Positions 1 through 7,511 of a DNA stretch of 50,199 nt are shown here, piece after piece. Each line of letters starts with the position of its first letter. Position 1 is the stretch's first letter. The notes beneath the pieces were generated by a model that saw only the letters and a program-made list of their open reading frames with translations, did not search any database and was not told where the DNA came from. A program made the position numbers and the translations under genes. This DNA comes from Clostridia bacterium (GTDB lineage Bacteria; Bacillota; Clostridia; Oscillospirales; CAG-272), in contig JAFYBN010000039.1 of assembly GCA_017540175.1 (NCBI GenBank), forward strand, positions 1-50,199, given 5' to 3'.

Positions 1-420
1 AGAAAAGGTTGGCCGGAAAGCAGGAAGCCGGGACGGGATGTGTTTTAGCGATAAAAAACGGGAACGGAAGGAGCGAAATGCAGCAGGATTCCTTCCTTAA
101 TTATAGGGATCTGGACGCACGGTGAAAGCCCGCTCATCCATCGCAAAGCCCGGAAAACGCACGAATATTAAAATAGGCAAACGCCGCATCTTTGCTGCGT
201 TTCGGTTGAATTTGATCGGATAGACAAAAGCCTAAATTGAGATTTCCCTTCAAAGACATAAAATATATATAGCGCGCTGAAATCGTCATGCCGCGGCGTC
301 CCCCGTTTCCGGACTGCCCGATCGCCCCCCGCTCCGCGCTGCAGCTGGTGAGAGGACACACCGAACGCCCTCGCCTCCCTATTCACTCTTCACTCTTACC
401 TCTTACCTCATCAAGCTCGG
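1..420. other. Left-edge stretch without a recognisable intact gene
   Basis: No convincing gene is seen. A 15-codon ORF (78-125) follows a good AAGGAG site at 67-72 and could be the surviving start of a disrupted gene, perhaps the signal peptidase remnant that follows. An imperfect hairpin lies at 179-202 (AAACGCCGCA / TGCTGCGTTT, one mismatch). Around 381-409 there is a run of short pyrimidine-rich near-repeats (CACTCTT, ACCTCTT). The stretch is more AT-rich than its surroundings near 160-280. It looks like eroded sequence at the edge of a former pilus/sortase locus. Confidence 0.4.
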
Positions 421-421
421 C

Positions 422-805
422 GTGATCGCCGCGATCGCCGCGGTCACCTTCATCTGGGTGCTCGGCGTTCACATCCAGCACACCAACCGCATGGATCCCT
501 TCGTCATGGACGGCGATCTCGTGATCGCCTACAAGCTCGACAAGAGTTACCGCGAAGGCGACGTCGTTTTGTACCGAAACCCCGAGACCGGAGAGAAAGC
601 GCTCTCCCGGGTCGCGGCGGTCGGTTCGAACGAGATCGTCATCTCGGAAACCGGCGAGCTGTACAAACAGTCGCTGTACAAACAGTCGCTGTACAAACAA
701 CCGAACGAAAAACGCGGGCATGAGATGACCCGCGGACACCATTTCGATATCCTAAGATCACGGCTCAGGGCGGAGGGGGCAACTCCTCCCCCTCCGCTGC
801 CGTGA
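422..805 (+). pseudogene. Remnant of S26 signal peptidase-like protein of a sortase locus
   Basis: Residues 1-18 from GTG422 form a hydrophobic segment, followed by RMDPFVMDGDLVIAYKL, a spaced match to the substrate-site block of signal peptidase I-like proteins found beside pilus sortases (xxMxPxxxDGDL). The usual catalytic Ser before Met is Arg here; sortase-locus members of this family often also lack it, so this alone does not prove inactivity. The frame stays open upstream of 422 with no good start or ribosome binding site, and the protein stops resembling the family after ETGELY, where a 15-bp tandem duplication and then a large hairpin begin. The C-terminal part (catalytic lysine region and GDNR-like block) is missing. 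I read it as a truncated, probably nonfunctional gene; the neighbouring sortase is also broken. Confidence 0.55.
659..703 (+). repeat. 15-bp tandem repeat, three copies
   Basis: The unit CTGTACAAACAGTCG occurs at 659-673 and 674-688 exactly, and at 689-703 with two to three changes. It encodes LYKQS, LYKQS, LYKQP in the signal peptidase remnant. Perfect in-frame duplication suggests recent slippage within a decaying gene. Confidence 0.85.
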
Positions 806-806
806 T
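757..806. repeat. Large imperfect palindrome between signal peptidase remnant and sortase
   Basis: Outer arms ATCACGGC (757-764) and GCCGTGAT (799-806) and inner arms GCGGAGGGGG (770-779) and CCCCCTCCGC (788-797) are each perfect complements, giving a long GC-rich cruciform. It has no T-tract, so it is less likely a simple terminator than a REP/MITE-like insertion. It supplies the stop of the signal peptidase remnant and sits 23 bp before the sortase ATG, where no ribosome binding site is left. Confidence 0.7.
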
Positions 807-828
807 TTGCGGATTTGCAGACTGATTT

Positions 829-1589
829 ATGGGCAGAAAAATAATCCGTGTGATGGACGGCACGCTCGACGCTGTGGTGCTTTGCATATGCGCCCTTCTG
901 CTTGCGATCGGCGTGTATTCGCTCTGCGACAACCTCTATGTTTACCGGCACGCGAAGGACAGTTCCATCCTTTCGTTCAAGCCCGAGCAGAACAAGACGC
1001 TCGGCGAGATCAAAACGGAGGCGGGAGAGGCGGCAGAGCAGAGCGGGCAAGAGGCCTCGCCCGTCGTGTTCGAAAACCAGGTCGCGTGGCTGACCGTGGA
1101 CAACACGCCCATCGATTTTCCCGTCATGCAGGGCGAGAGCAATTACGATTACCTGAACAAGGACGCGCGCGGAAAGTTTCCATCAGCGGGGCGATTTTCC
1201 TCGATTTTGAGAACGATCCCCTCTTTCGGGACGAGTATTCGATGATTTACGGACATCACATGGAATACGGCGTGATGTTCGGCTCCCTGGACGATTTCCG
1301 CGACGAACAGTTTTTTAACGAACACAAAACCGGAACGATCCAGACCGAGGACGCGGTTTACGCGTACGATCTATTCGCCGCGCTCGACGGTGACGGGAAC
1401 GATCCTGTTATATTCAGCCCCCATCATCATTCCGCTGCGGAGGTACTCAAGCGTCTTCGCGCGGAAGCGCAGATCTATACAGAGCCGGAGGAAGACTGCC
1501 GCATCGTCGCGATGTCGACCTGTTCGGGAGATACCATGAATGCACGGCTCATCGTATTCGGAACCATCCGCGAAGCAGAGCGCGGATAA
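829..1589 (+). pseudogene. srtB: Class B sortase split by a one-base frameshift
   Basis: Sortase B proteins are membrane-anchored cysteine transpeptidases that join surface proteins or pilins to the cell wall or each other. The first frame (from ATG829) has an N-terminal membrane segment (about residues 17-36) and the early beta-barrel, ending in ...NYDYLNKDARGKF. The family then continues in the next frame as SISGAIFLDFENDPLF, IYGHHMEYG (catalytic His), AMSTCSG (catalytic Cys) and NARLIVFG (catalytic Arg) to a stop at 1589. The break is at a TTT run (1177-1179); one extra T would restore a single protein of about 253 residues. All three catalytic residues survive. No ribosome binding site is seen before ATG829. 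It is either a fresh pseudogene or a sequencing/assembly error; the missing ribosome site and broken neighbour favour real decay. Confidence 0.8.
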
Positions 1590-1651
1590 CTGAAATTTTA
1601 ATTAGCAAATAACGCGGGAAAGCGGATCAAACCGAAAAGGAGGTGACGGAA

Positions 1652-2578
1652 ATGCGCGTACTCAAAAAGCTGCTTCAAGCGGTCTCTTTGATCCTTTTGG
1701 CGTCGCTGTGCCTGACGGGCGTGTTCGCGCAGGAACCGGTTGAGGTTTCGATTTCCGTTGCCAGCCGCGGCGCTTCATGCACCGTGGGACTTTTCGACGC
1801 CGAGGGCAAGACCCTTTACGATCAGATCACGCTGAAAATCGGCGAAACCGGCGAATTCAAGCTTTCCTACGACAAAGTCGGACAGGAATTCTTCACCATT
1901 CGCGTCCTCGACACGGATACGGAAGCGATTCTGTTTGACCATACGGTTTATCATGTAGAAGTCTTTATCGAAAACGGCGAGGGCGACAAGCTCGTGCCCG
2001 TGCTGATCATTCAGCGCGCCGGCTCAGACGTGAAGCTGACGGACGTTGAGCTCATCCACCGCGAACCGCCGGTGGAGCCGGAACCTCCGGGACCCGAACC
2101 TCCGGGACCCGAGCCGCCGGAACCCGAACCGCCGCAGACAGAACCGGAGACGGAGCCGGCGCAGGAAGACGAGGGGGAACCGACCGTCGCGATCAACGGA
2201 ACGGATTACCTCGGCTACCTCACCTTTCCCGGCTACGGAAAGGAACTGCCCGTCGTCGCCGAGTGGGATTTCGAAAAGCTGAACGACGCGCCCGTCCGAT
2301 ACAGCGGAACGGCTGCCGGGGATGATCTCGTGATTTCCGGGCACAATTTCCGCGTGCACTTCGGGTTCTTCGGAAATATGAAGAAGGGGGACCGCGTGAC
2401 CTTCACCGACGCGCGCGGCAGCGTGATCTCCTATCGGGTCGGGCTGATCGAGGTGCTCCGCGCGACCGACATTGCGAAAATGACCGCGGGAGAATGGGAT
2501 CTCACCCTCTTTACCTGCGATTACGACGGGCAGGCGCGCATCGCCGTCCGCTGCGACCGGGACAATACTGATGGCTGA
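1652..2578 (+). CDS. Secreted sortase with Spy0128-like N-terminal domain
   Basis: A 308-residue exported protein. ATG1652 is preferred over an upstream GTG because AAGGAGG ends 7-8 bp before it. Residues 1-27 are a signal peptide (AGVFA-type cleavage before Gln). Residues about 30-135 resemble the Spy0128/FctA pilin-type beta domain (VSRGASCTVGLFDAEG... VFIENGEGDKLVPVLII). Residues 138-178 are a Pro/Glu-rich linker with repeated EPPGP units. Residues about 180-308 form a sortase domain with His231 (ISGHN), Cys289 (LFTCDYD) and Arg300 (IAVRC), the complete catalytic set. The protein follows the broken srtB and presumably belonged to the same pilus locus. Fusion of a pilin-type domain to a sortase is unusual; the N-domain may position the enzyme or be its own substrate. 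Substrate unknown. Confidence 0.8.
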   Translation: MRVLKKLLQAVSLILLASLCLTGVFAQEPVEVSISVASRGASCTVGLFDAEGKTLYDQITLKIGETGEFKLSYDKVGQEFFTIRVLDTDTEAILFDHTVYHVEVFIENGEGDKLVPVLIIQRAGSDVKLTDVELIHREPPVEPEPPGPEPPGPEPPEPEPPQTEPETEPAQEDEGEPTVAINGTDYLGYLTFPGYGKELPVVAEWDFEKLNDAPVRYSGTAAGDDLVISGHNFRVHFGFFGNMKKGDRVTFTDARGSVISYRVGLIEVLRATDIAKMTAGEWDLTLFTCDYDGQARIAVRCDRDNTDG

Positions 2579-2631
2579 CGCTCAACAACATTTTTGTGAG
2601 CGGGACTTTTGAGGTTTTTGCTCCGCGTCGG

Positions 2632-2660
2632 TTGACAGGATCGGGGCGCCGTGCTATAAT
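2632..2660 (+). promoter_or_regulatory. Sigma-A promoter for the GNAT-deaminase gene
   Basis: TTGACA (2632-2637), 17 bp, TATAAT (2655-2660): perfect consensus in both boxes. Transcription would begin near 2667, so the coding start must lie downstream of that. Confidence 0.9.
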
Positions 2661-2748
2661 GACGGTCGATACCGTACGGTTTTATATGATGAAATCAGCG
2701 AAAGCCGGAGCAAAGGACGCCCCGGCTTTCGGGCTTCGGGAGTGCGAT

Positions 2749-3753
2749 ATGACAAAAAGACAAAACGAACGAGAACGGAAGGAGTATAAACCCTGCTCTC
2801 CGGCGCGGGAGGGAGCGCTTGAAACAGAGCGCCTCATCCTGCGGCGGTGGACGGCGGACGACGCGGAGGACTTGTACCGTTTCGCGAAGGATCCCGCCGT
2901 GGGACCTGTTGCGGGGTGGAAGCCGCATCAAAGCGCCGCGGAAAGCCTTTGGGTGATCGAAAACGTATTCAGCCGTCCCGAAGCCTACGCGATCTGCCTG
3001 AAAGAGGACGACGACGAGGTGGGCGTGCGCGCGGGCAGCGCGATCGGAGCGGCCGAGTTGCGCCTGAAAGAGCACACGGACATGACCGAGAGGGATGACG
3101 AATGCGAGCTCGGCTACTGGCTCGGCAAGCCCTTCTGGGGGCGCGGCATCATGCCCGAGGCGGCGGGGGAGCTTCTGTGCCGCGCTTTTTGTGACCTCGG
3201 CATGGAAAAGGTCTGGTGCGGGTATTACGACGGCAATACGAAATCGAAGCGCGTGCAGGAAAAGCTCGGCTTCCGATACGGCTGGACGACCGAGGGGCTG
3301 GACGTGCCCCAGATGGGCGAGAAGCGGACCGGACACGTCAATTTCCTGACGAAGGACCGCTGGGAATGGCTCAGAATGCGGGACGCCGCAGAGGCCGTGC
3401 GCCGCGAACGCAGCGTCTCGGAATACGTCACATGCGGGGAGGTCTCCGCCGCGATCCTGTCCGCCTCCGGACGCATTTATACGGGGATCTGCGTGGATAC
3501 GGCGTCGACCCTCGGCATCTGCGCGGAGCGCAATGCCATATTCAATATGCTCACGAACGGGGAACAGACAGTCAGAAAGGTGCTCGCCATCCTCCCGGAC
3601 AAAAAAAGCGGCGCGCCCTGCGGAGCCTGCCGGGAACTTCTCGTCCAGCTCATGCCGAAGTCCTACAAGGACATCGAGATCATGATGGATCTTGACGAAG
3701 ACCGGGTTCTCACGCTCGGCGAGCTGACGCCGGAGTGGTGGATCCGTACCTGA
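2749..3753 (+). CDS. GNAT acetyltransferase-cytidine deaminase fusion
   Basis: A 334-residue two-domain protein. The N-terminal half (about 24-205) is a RimJ/RimL-type GNAT N-acetyltransferase (ETERLILRRW start, GYWLGKPFWGRGIMPEA acetyl-CoA loop, NTKSKRVQEKLGF end). The C-terminal part (about 220-334) is a cytidine/blasticidin-S deaminase-type zinc deaminase: Cys258 and Glu260 in ICAERNAIF, Cys291 and Cys294 in PCGACREL. All zinc ligands and the catalytic Glu are present. The start is uncertain: ATG2749 has a modest GGGAG upstream, ATG2686 is an alternative in frame. It has its own consensus promoter and appears monocistronic. Both halves belong to families that inactivate small amino- or nucleoside-type antibiotics, so a detoxification role is plausible but is inference; pyrimidine salvage plus an unrelated acetylation is the alternative. 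Confidence 0.85.
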   Translation: MTKRQNERERKEYKPCSPAREGALETERLILRRWTADDAEDLYRFAKDPAVGPVAGWKPHQSAAESLWVIENVFSRPEAYAICLKEDDDEVGVRAGSAIGAAELRLKEHTDMTERDDECELGYWLGKPFWGRGIMPEAAGELLCRAFCDLGMEKVWCGYYDGNTKSKRVQEKLGFRYGWTTEGLDVPQMGEKRTGHVNFLTKDRWEWLRMRDAAEAVRRERSVSEYVTCGEVSAAILSASGRIYTGICVDTASTLGICAERNAIFNMLTNGEQTVRKVLAILPDKKSGAPCGACRELLVQLMPKSYKDIEIMMDLDEDRVLTLGELTPEWWIRT

Positions 3754-3809
3754 CGGCCCCGCGCGGCGGAGCATGCGAAAAAAATTATTGAAAAAATCCA
3801 TTTTCCCCC

Positions 3810-3838
3810 TTGACAGGGGGATTCTTTTGCGGTATAAT
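3810..3838 (+). promoter_or_regulatory. Sigma-A promoter of the ohrR-gpx operon
   Basis: TTGACA (3810-3815), 17 bp, TATAAT (3833-3838). It is followed directly by the operator-like palindrome at 3841-3862. Confidence 0.9.
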
Positions 3839-3840
3839 AC

Positions 3841-3862
3841 TTGCGTACAAGCGATTGTGCAA
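3841..3862 (+). promoter_or_regulatory. Probable OhrR operator
   Basis: TACAA (3846-3850), GCGA, TTGTG (3855-3859), within a wider TTGC...GCAA frame (3841-3862). This resembles the TACAATT-AATTGTA type operator of B. subtilis OhrR. It covers the expected transcription start just after the -10 box, so the regulator encoded next would repress its own operon until oxidised. The assignment rests on spacing and sequence only. Confidence 0.6.
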
Positions 3863-3889
3863 AAGTGAATTTGAGGAGGTGGAACGTCT

Positions 3890-4357
3890 GTGACCGATTC
3901 AGGCTGCGTTTACGACATTCTGAGACTGGATCATCAGGTGTGCTTCCCGCTCTACGCCTGCTCCAAAGAACTGGTGCGTCAGTACGGGCCGCACCTGAAA
4001 AAACTGAACCTCACCTATACGCAGTACATCGTGATGATGGTGATCTGGGAAAAGGAAACGGTTTCGTCGCGGGAGCTTTCGGAGTGCCTGCATCTGGATT
4101 ACGGGACCCTGACCCCCGTTCTGAAGCGTCTGGAGCAGGCGGGATATCTCGCGAAAAAGCGTTCGGAAGAGGACGAAAGGCTCCTGACCCTCACCCTGAC
4201 ACAAAAGGGAAGGGAACTGAAGGAAAAAGCGCTCGGCATCCCACCCGCCATCGCCGAATGCGTGGGGCTGACGGGAGAGGAGTTTGCGGCTCTGTACACG
4301 CTCGCCTACAAGGCGCTCAGAAATATGGAATCCAAAAACAATTTCAAGGAGGAATAA
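3890..4357 (+). CDS. ohrR: OhrR-type MarR-family organic peroxide sensor/repressor
   Basis: A 155-residue winged-helix regulator from GTG3890, with GAGGAGGT at 3873-3880. It follows B. subtilis OhrR closely from memory: LDHQVCFPLYACS at the N-terminus, LNLTYTQYIVMMVIWE, LHLDYGTLTPVLKRLEQAGYL (recognition helix) and KRSEEDERLL (wing). Cys18 sits at the position of the peroxide-sensing cysteine of OhrR (Cys15 in B. subtilis). In that family, oxidation of this Cys releases DNA and derepresses a peroxidase. Here the downstream gene, three bases away, is a glutathione peroxidase-type enzyme rather than OhrA, so the operon probably forms a self-regulated organic peroxide response. Confidence 0.9.
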   Translation: MTDSGCVYDILRLDHQVCFPLYACSKELVRQYGPHLKKLNLTYTQYIVMMVIWEKETVSSRELSECLHLDYGTLTPVLKRLEQAGYLAKKRSEEDERLLTLTLTQKGRELKEKALGIPPAIAECVGLTGEEFAALYTLAYKALRNMESKNNFKEE

Positions 4358-4360
4358 ACA

Positions 4361-4912
4361 ATGTCCACAGTTTACGATTTCACGGTCAAAGACAGAAAGG
4401 GAAACGAGGTCAGCCTCGGAGAATACGCGGGAAAGGTGCTTCTGATCGTCAACACGGCGACGAAATGCGGCTTCACCCCGCACTACGACCCGCTGGAGGC
4501 CATGTATAAGGACCTGAGGGAAAAGGGACTCGAGATCCTGGACTTCCCCTGCAACCAGTTCGCGAATCAGGCCCCCGGCGACGCGGAAGAGATCCACGAT
4601 TTCTGCACCCTCAAATTCGGGACGGAATTCCCGCAGTTCAAGAAGATCGACGTCAACGGCGAAAACGCCGACCCGCTGTTCGTATTCCTCGCGACCGAAA
4701 AGCCGTTCGAGGGCTTCGGCAAGGGCGTGAAAAACGCGGCGATGAACACCTTCACCGCGATGAACAACAAGAAATTCGGCGACAAGGCGTATATCAAGTG
4801 GAACTTCACGAAGTTCCTCATCGACCGGGAGGGCAAGGTCGTCACCCGCTTCGAACCCACGGCGGATATGAAGAACGTCCGCGCCGCGGTCGAGACCGAG
4901 CTCGCGAAATAA
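4361..4912 (+). CDS. Glutathione peroxidase-family thiol peroxidase
   Basis: A 183-residue cytoplasmic peroxidase with the thioredoxin-like Gpx fold. Catalytic residues are visible: Cys36 in NTATKCGFTPHY, Gln66 in FPCNQF and the Trp of YIKWNFTKFLI; the active residue is Cys, not selenocysteine. The family reduces hydrogen or organic peroxides, and non-seleno bacterial members usually take electrons from thioredoxin. AAGGAGG lies 7-8 bp upstream of ATG4361, and the gene is three bases after ohrR, which supports joint control by peroxide. Confidence 0.93.
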   Translation: MSTVYDFTVKDRKGNEVSLGEYAGKVLLIVNTATKCGFTPHYDPLEAMYKDLREKGLEILDFPCNQFANQAPGDAEEIHDFCTLKFGTEFPQFKKIDVNGENADPLFVFLATEKPFEGFGKGVKNAAMNTFTAMNNKKFGDKAYIKWNFTKFLIDREGKVVTRFEPTADMKNVRAAVETELAK

Positions 4913-5055
4913 TCACGGGGGCAAAAGCCGAACTTGAAAAAAACACCCGGTCAGCCGGAGCCGTACCGGGCAGCTGATCCGGGATCCCGCGCCGTCGCGT
5001 TTTTCCGAACAGGTAGAAGCGCGGCGGACAACCTGAATCCTTGCAGGAGAACGCG

Positions 5056-5772
5056 ATGAAATACGGAGAGAGCGCTTTCGATATCGTTTATCTGATCTTC
5101 GCCGTCGTGATCGGCATTTCCATCCTTCGGCGGCGCCGGGACACGGTCGGAAAGCTCATGGGGAGCGCCGTGCTGATCCTGGGCGTCGGGGACGCCTTCC
5201 ATCTCATTCCGCGCGTGCTGAACTACTTTGTAAAAGCGGATTTCACCGCATGGCTGGGGGTGGGTAAGCTCGTCACATCCGTCACCATGACGGTGTTCTA
5301 TCTGCTCCTGTACCGCCTGTGGCCGAGGGTTTACGGCGAGCGCGAAAACCGGGCGCTGAGCGTCTCCGTTTACGCGCTGACCGCGCTCCGCGTCCTTTTG
5401 TGCCTGCTGCCGCAGAACAAATGGCTGGAGAACGAAAGCTCCGTGCTCTGGGGCGTCGTCCGCAATATCCCCTTCGTCGCGCTCGGCTGCATCGTTATAT
5501 GGCTCTTTTATCGGAAGAGAGCGGAGGAGCGGATCCTCAGACCCGTGTGGCTGCTCGTCACGCTGTCCTTTCTGTTCTACATCCCGGTTGCGGCCGCGGC
5601 GGGGATCGTCCCCCTGCTCGGGATGCTCATGCTCCCGAAAACCGTCTGCTATATGATCCTGATTTGGATCTTCCGCATATACGCTGTCGCGGCTGAAGCG
5701 CGTAAAAAAAGCATGATCGTGAGGAAACCGCCGCACGAACCATTCTCATCAAACGGAGGATTAGACTTATGA
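5056..5772 (+). CDS. Seven-TM membrane protein of unknown function
   Basis: A 238-residue protein from ATG5056 (AGGAGA six bases upstream; a TTG at 5041 is less likely). About seven hydrophobic segments are visible, roughly at residues 8-25, 36-54, 65-90, 100-117, 126-146, 155-180 and 188-207, with a basic C-terminal tail (ARKKSMIVRK). I do not recognise the family and see no catalytic motif. It overlaps the following flavodoxin by four bases (ATGA), so the two are translationally coupled; a link to membrane redox or sensing is possible but unproven. Confidence 0.75.
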   Translation: MKYGESAFDIVYLIFAVVIGISILRRRRDTVGKLMGSAVLILGVGDAFHLIPRVLNYFVKADFTAWLGVGKLVTSVTMTVFYLLLYRLWPRVYGERENRALSVSVYALTALRVLLCLLPQNKWLENESSVLWGVVRNIPFVALGCIVIWLFYRKRAEERILRPVWLLVTLSFLFYIPVAAAAGIVPLLGMLMLPKTVCYMILIWIFRIYAVAAEARKKSMIVRKPPHEPFSSNGGLDL

Positions 5773-6179
5773 AATACGCGGTTCGATACTACACGAAAAC
5801 CGGCAATACCAAAAGACTGGCGGAGGCGATCGCCGCCGCCCTCGATATTGAAGCCCTGCCGATCAGCGAGCCTCTGAACGAGCCCGTCGATCTTCTCTTC
5901 CTCGGCAATTCCTATTACGCCTTCAGCATCGACCCCGAGGTCAGAGCGTATATCCGCTCGCTCGACCCGGCAAAGGTGGGGCGCATCGTCAATTTCGGCT
6001 CGGCCGCCATGCTGAATTCCACGCGGAAAAAGGTCAAGGCCGAGGCGGACAAGATCGGAATCCCGGTGGATGAGCGGGAATTCCACTGCCGGGGCGAGTT
6101 CAAGGGTGTGCACAAGGGCAAGCCCGACGCGGACGATCTCGCGGCAGCCGCGGCATTCGCAAAGTCCATGGTTCGGTGA
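5769..6179 (+). CDS. Flavodoxin-like FMN protein
   Basis: A 136-residue protein. The N-terminal YYTKTGNTKRLAEAI is the FMN phosphate-binding loop of flavodoxins (T/S-x-T-G-N-T), and LFLGNSYYAF and VNFGSAAM match the later FMN-contact strands. Family members carry one or two electrons between redox enzymes in the cytoplasm. It starts within the stop of the 7-TM gene and is followed by the cation efflux gene. GGAGGA lies six bases before its ATG. Confidence 0.85.
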   Translation: MKYAVRYYTKTGNTKRLAEAIAAALDIEALPISEPLNEPVDLLFLGNSYYAFSIDPEVRAYIRSLDPAKVGRIVNFGSAAMLNSTRKKVKAEADKIGIPVDEREFHCRGEFKGVHKGKPDADDLAAAAAFAKSMVR

Positions 6180-6208
6180 GCCGCGGGACGGAAGAGGGTG
6201 AAGCAGCC

Positions 6209-7342
6209 ATGAACGAACACACGAATCGCGATAAAGTCATCGTCCGTACAAGCGTGATCGGGATCCTCGCCAACGTTTTTCTGGCGGCCTTCAAGGCGGT
6301 CGTTGGTCTGGGGGCGAATTCCGTCGCCATCGTCATGGACGCCGTCAACAACCTGTCCGACGCCGCAAGCTCCGTCATCACCATCATCGGGACCAAGCTG
6401 GCGGGCAGGGAACCGGACCGAAAGCATCCCTTCGGGTACGGTAGGATCGAATACCTGAGCGCGATGGTGATTTCCTTCCTGGTGCTGTACGCCGGCGTCA
6501 CCGCCTTCACGGAGTCCATGAAAAAGATCATCCATCCGGAGGTGCCGGACTACGGTACCGCTTCGCTGATCATCGTCGCCGCCGCGGTCGTCGTCAAGAT
6601 CGTGCTCGGAAGATACGTCAAGCACGTCGGCAAAAAGGTGAATTCCGATTCCCTGATCCACTCCGGCGAGGACGCGACGCTGGACTCCGTGATCTCCGCC
6701 TCCACGCTCGCTGCGGCGGCGGTCTATCTGATTTTCCATGTTTCGCTCGAGGCGTGGCTCGGCGCGATCATCGCCCTTGTCATCATCAAGTCCGGGATCG
6801 AAATGCTCCGGGACACCCTGTCGAAGATCCTCGGCGAAAGAGCCGACGCAGAACTCGCGCGGGAAATCAAGAGCACGGTTATAAACTATCCGGAAATCAG
6901 CGGCGCGTATGATCTCGTCCTGCACAATTACGGCCCGGACGCCTATCACGGCTCGGTCCACATCGAAGTCCCGGACACGCTGTCCGCGGACGACCTCGAC
7001 AAGCTCATCCGGAAGGTGACGGTCGACGTCTACGGGAAGCACAACGTGATCCTCACCGCCATCGGCGTGTATTCCATCAACACGAAGGACCCCGAGGCGG
7101 CGCGGGCGCGGGAAAAGGTGGAACAGCTCGCCCGCTCGAATCCCTACGTTCTTCAGACGCACGGCTTTTATCTGGACAAGGCGGAAAAGACCCTGCGGTT
7201 CGACATCGTCGTCAGCTTCGACGCGAAAGACCGCAGGCAGGTGTACCGCGAGGTCTGCGACAGCGTTCAGAAGGAATACCCGGATTATACGCTTCAGGTC
7301 GCGATGGATACGGATTTCAGCGAGGAAAGCGCGTCCGAATGA
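6209..7342 (+). CDS. Cation diffusion facilitator (divalent metal/H+ antiporter)
   Basis: A 377-residue CDF-family exporter. ATG6209 is chosen (AGAGGGTG upstream); the frame is open to a GTG at 6176 overlapping the flavodoxin end. The N-terminal half has about six TM segments. Metal-site residues are visible: DAVNNLSDA in TM2 and HSGEDATLD in TM5 (H-x3-D). The C-terminal cytoplasmic half (about 215-377) contains the ferredoxin-like dimer domain with Asp/His residues and a further C-terminal extension, longer than in the shortest CDF proteins. Family members export Zn, Mn, Fe or Co; the metal cannot be told from the sequence. The gene lies close behind the flavodoxin. Confidence 0.92.
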   Translation: MNEHTNRDKVIVRTSVIGILANVFLAAFKAVVGLGANSVAIVMDAVNNLSDAASSVITIIGTKLAGREPDRKHPFGYGRIEYLSAMVISFLVLYAGVTAFTESMKKIIHPEVPDYGTASLIIVAAAVVVKIVLGRYVKHVGKKVNSDSLIHSGEDATLDSVISASTLAAAAVYLIFHVSLEAWLGAIIALVIIKSGIEMLRDTLSKILGERADAELAREIKSTVINYPEISGAYDLVLHNYGPDAYHGSVHIEVPDTLSADDLDKLIRKVTVDVYGKHNVILTAIGVYSINTKDPEAARAREKVEQLARSNPYVLQTHGFYLDKAEKTLRFDIVVSFDAKDRRQVYREVCDSVQKEYPDYTLQVAMDTDFSEESASE

Positions 7343-7437
7343 CCGCTCGCTCCCCGTCCCTCGGAAGACGTTTTGTGAATAAACCGTTAAAGATACCCGA
7401 TCCGCGGCCGGGAAAGGTCCGCCGGGCGCGGACCCTC

Positions 7438-7466
7438 TTGACATGCGCGGTCGGAACGGGTATAAT
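7438..7466 (+). promoter_or_regulatory. Sigma-A promoter of the lipoprotein gene
   Basis: TTGACA (7438-7443), 17 bp, TATAAT (7461-7466). It lies 45 bp upstream of the lipoprotein ATG, with a long GC-rich leader before it and no riboswitch-like structure that I can recognise. Confidence 0.9.
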
Positions 7467-7511
7467 ACAAACAAATCCTATAGAATTCCGTGGGAAAAGG
7501 AGAGAAAAGTC

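Noticed and set aside
78-125. Small 15-codon peptide gene
   Set aside because: Good ribosome site, but no conserved feature; kept only as a possible start of a disrupted gene in the edge description.
829-1589. Programmed ribosomal frameshift in the sortase gene
   Set aside because: No slippery heptamer, downstream structure or internal Shine-Dalgarno is seen at the TTT run, and the gene has lost its ribosome site; decay or a sequencing indel is simpler.
4361-4912. Selenoprotein glutathione peroxidase
   Set aside because: The active residue is encoded as Cys (TGC) at position 36; there is no in-frame TGA and no SECIS-like need.
5915-7474. Long minus-strand open frame (about 519 codons) opposite the flavodoxin and cation efflux genes
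   Set aside because: Arg/Asp/His-rich shadow of the third-base GC pattern of real genes on the plus strand; no family resemblance, ribosome site or promoter.
7467-7511. Riboswitch in lipoprotein or cys operon leaders
   Set aside because: Leaders are about 35-45 bases, too short for known aptamers.
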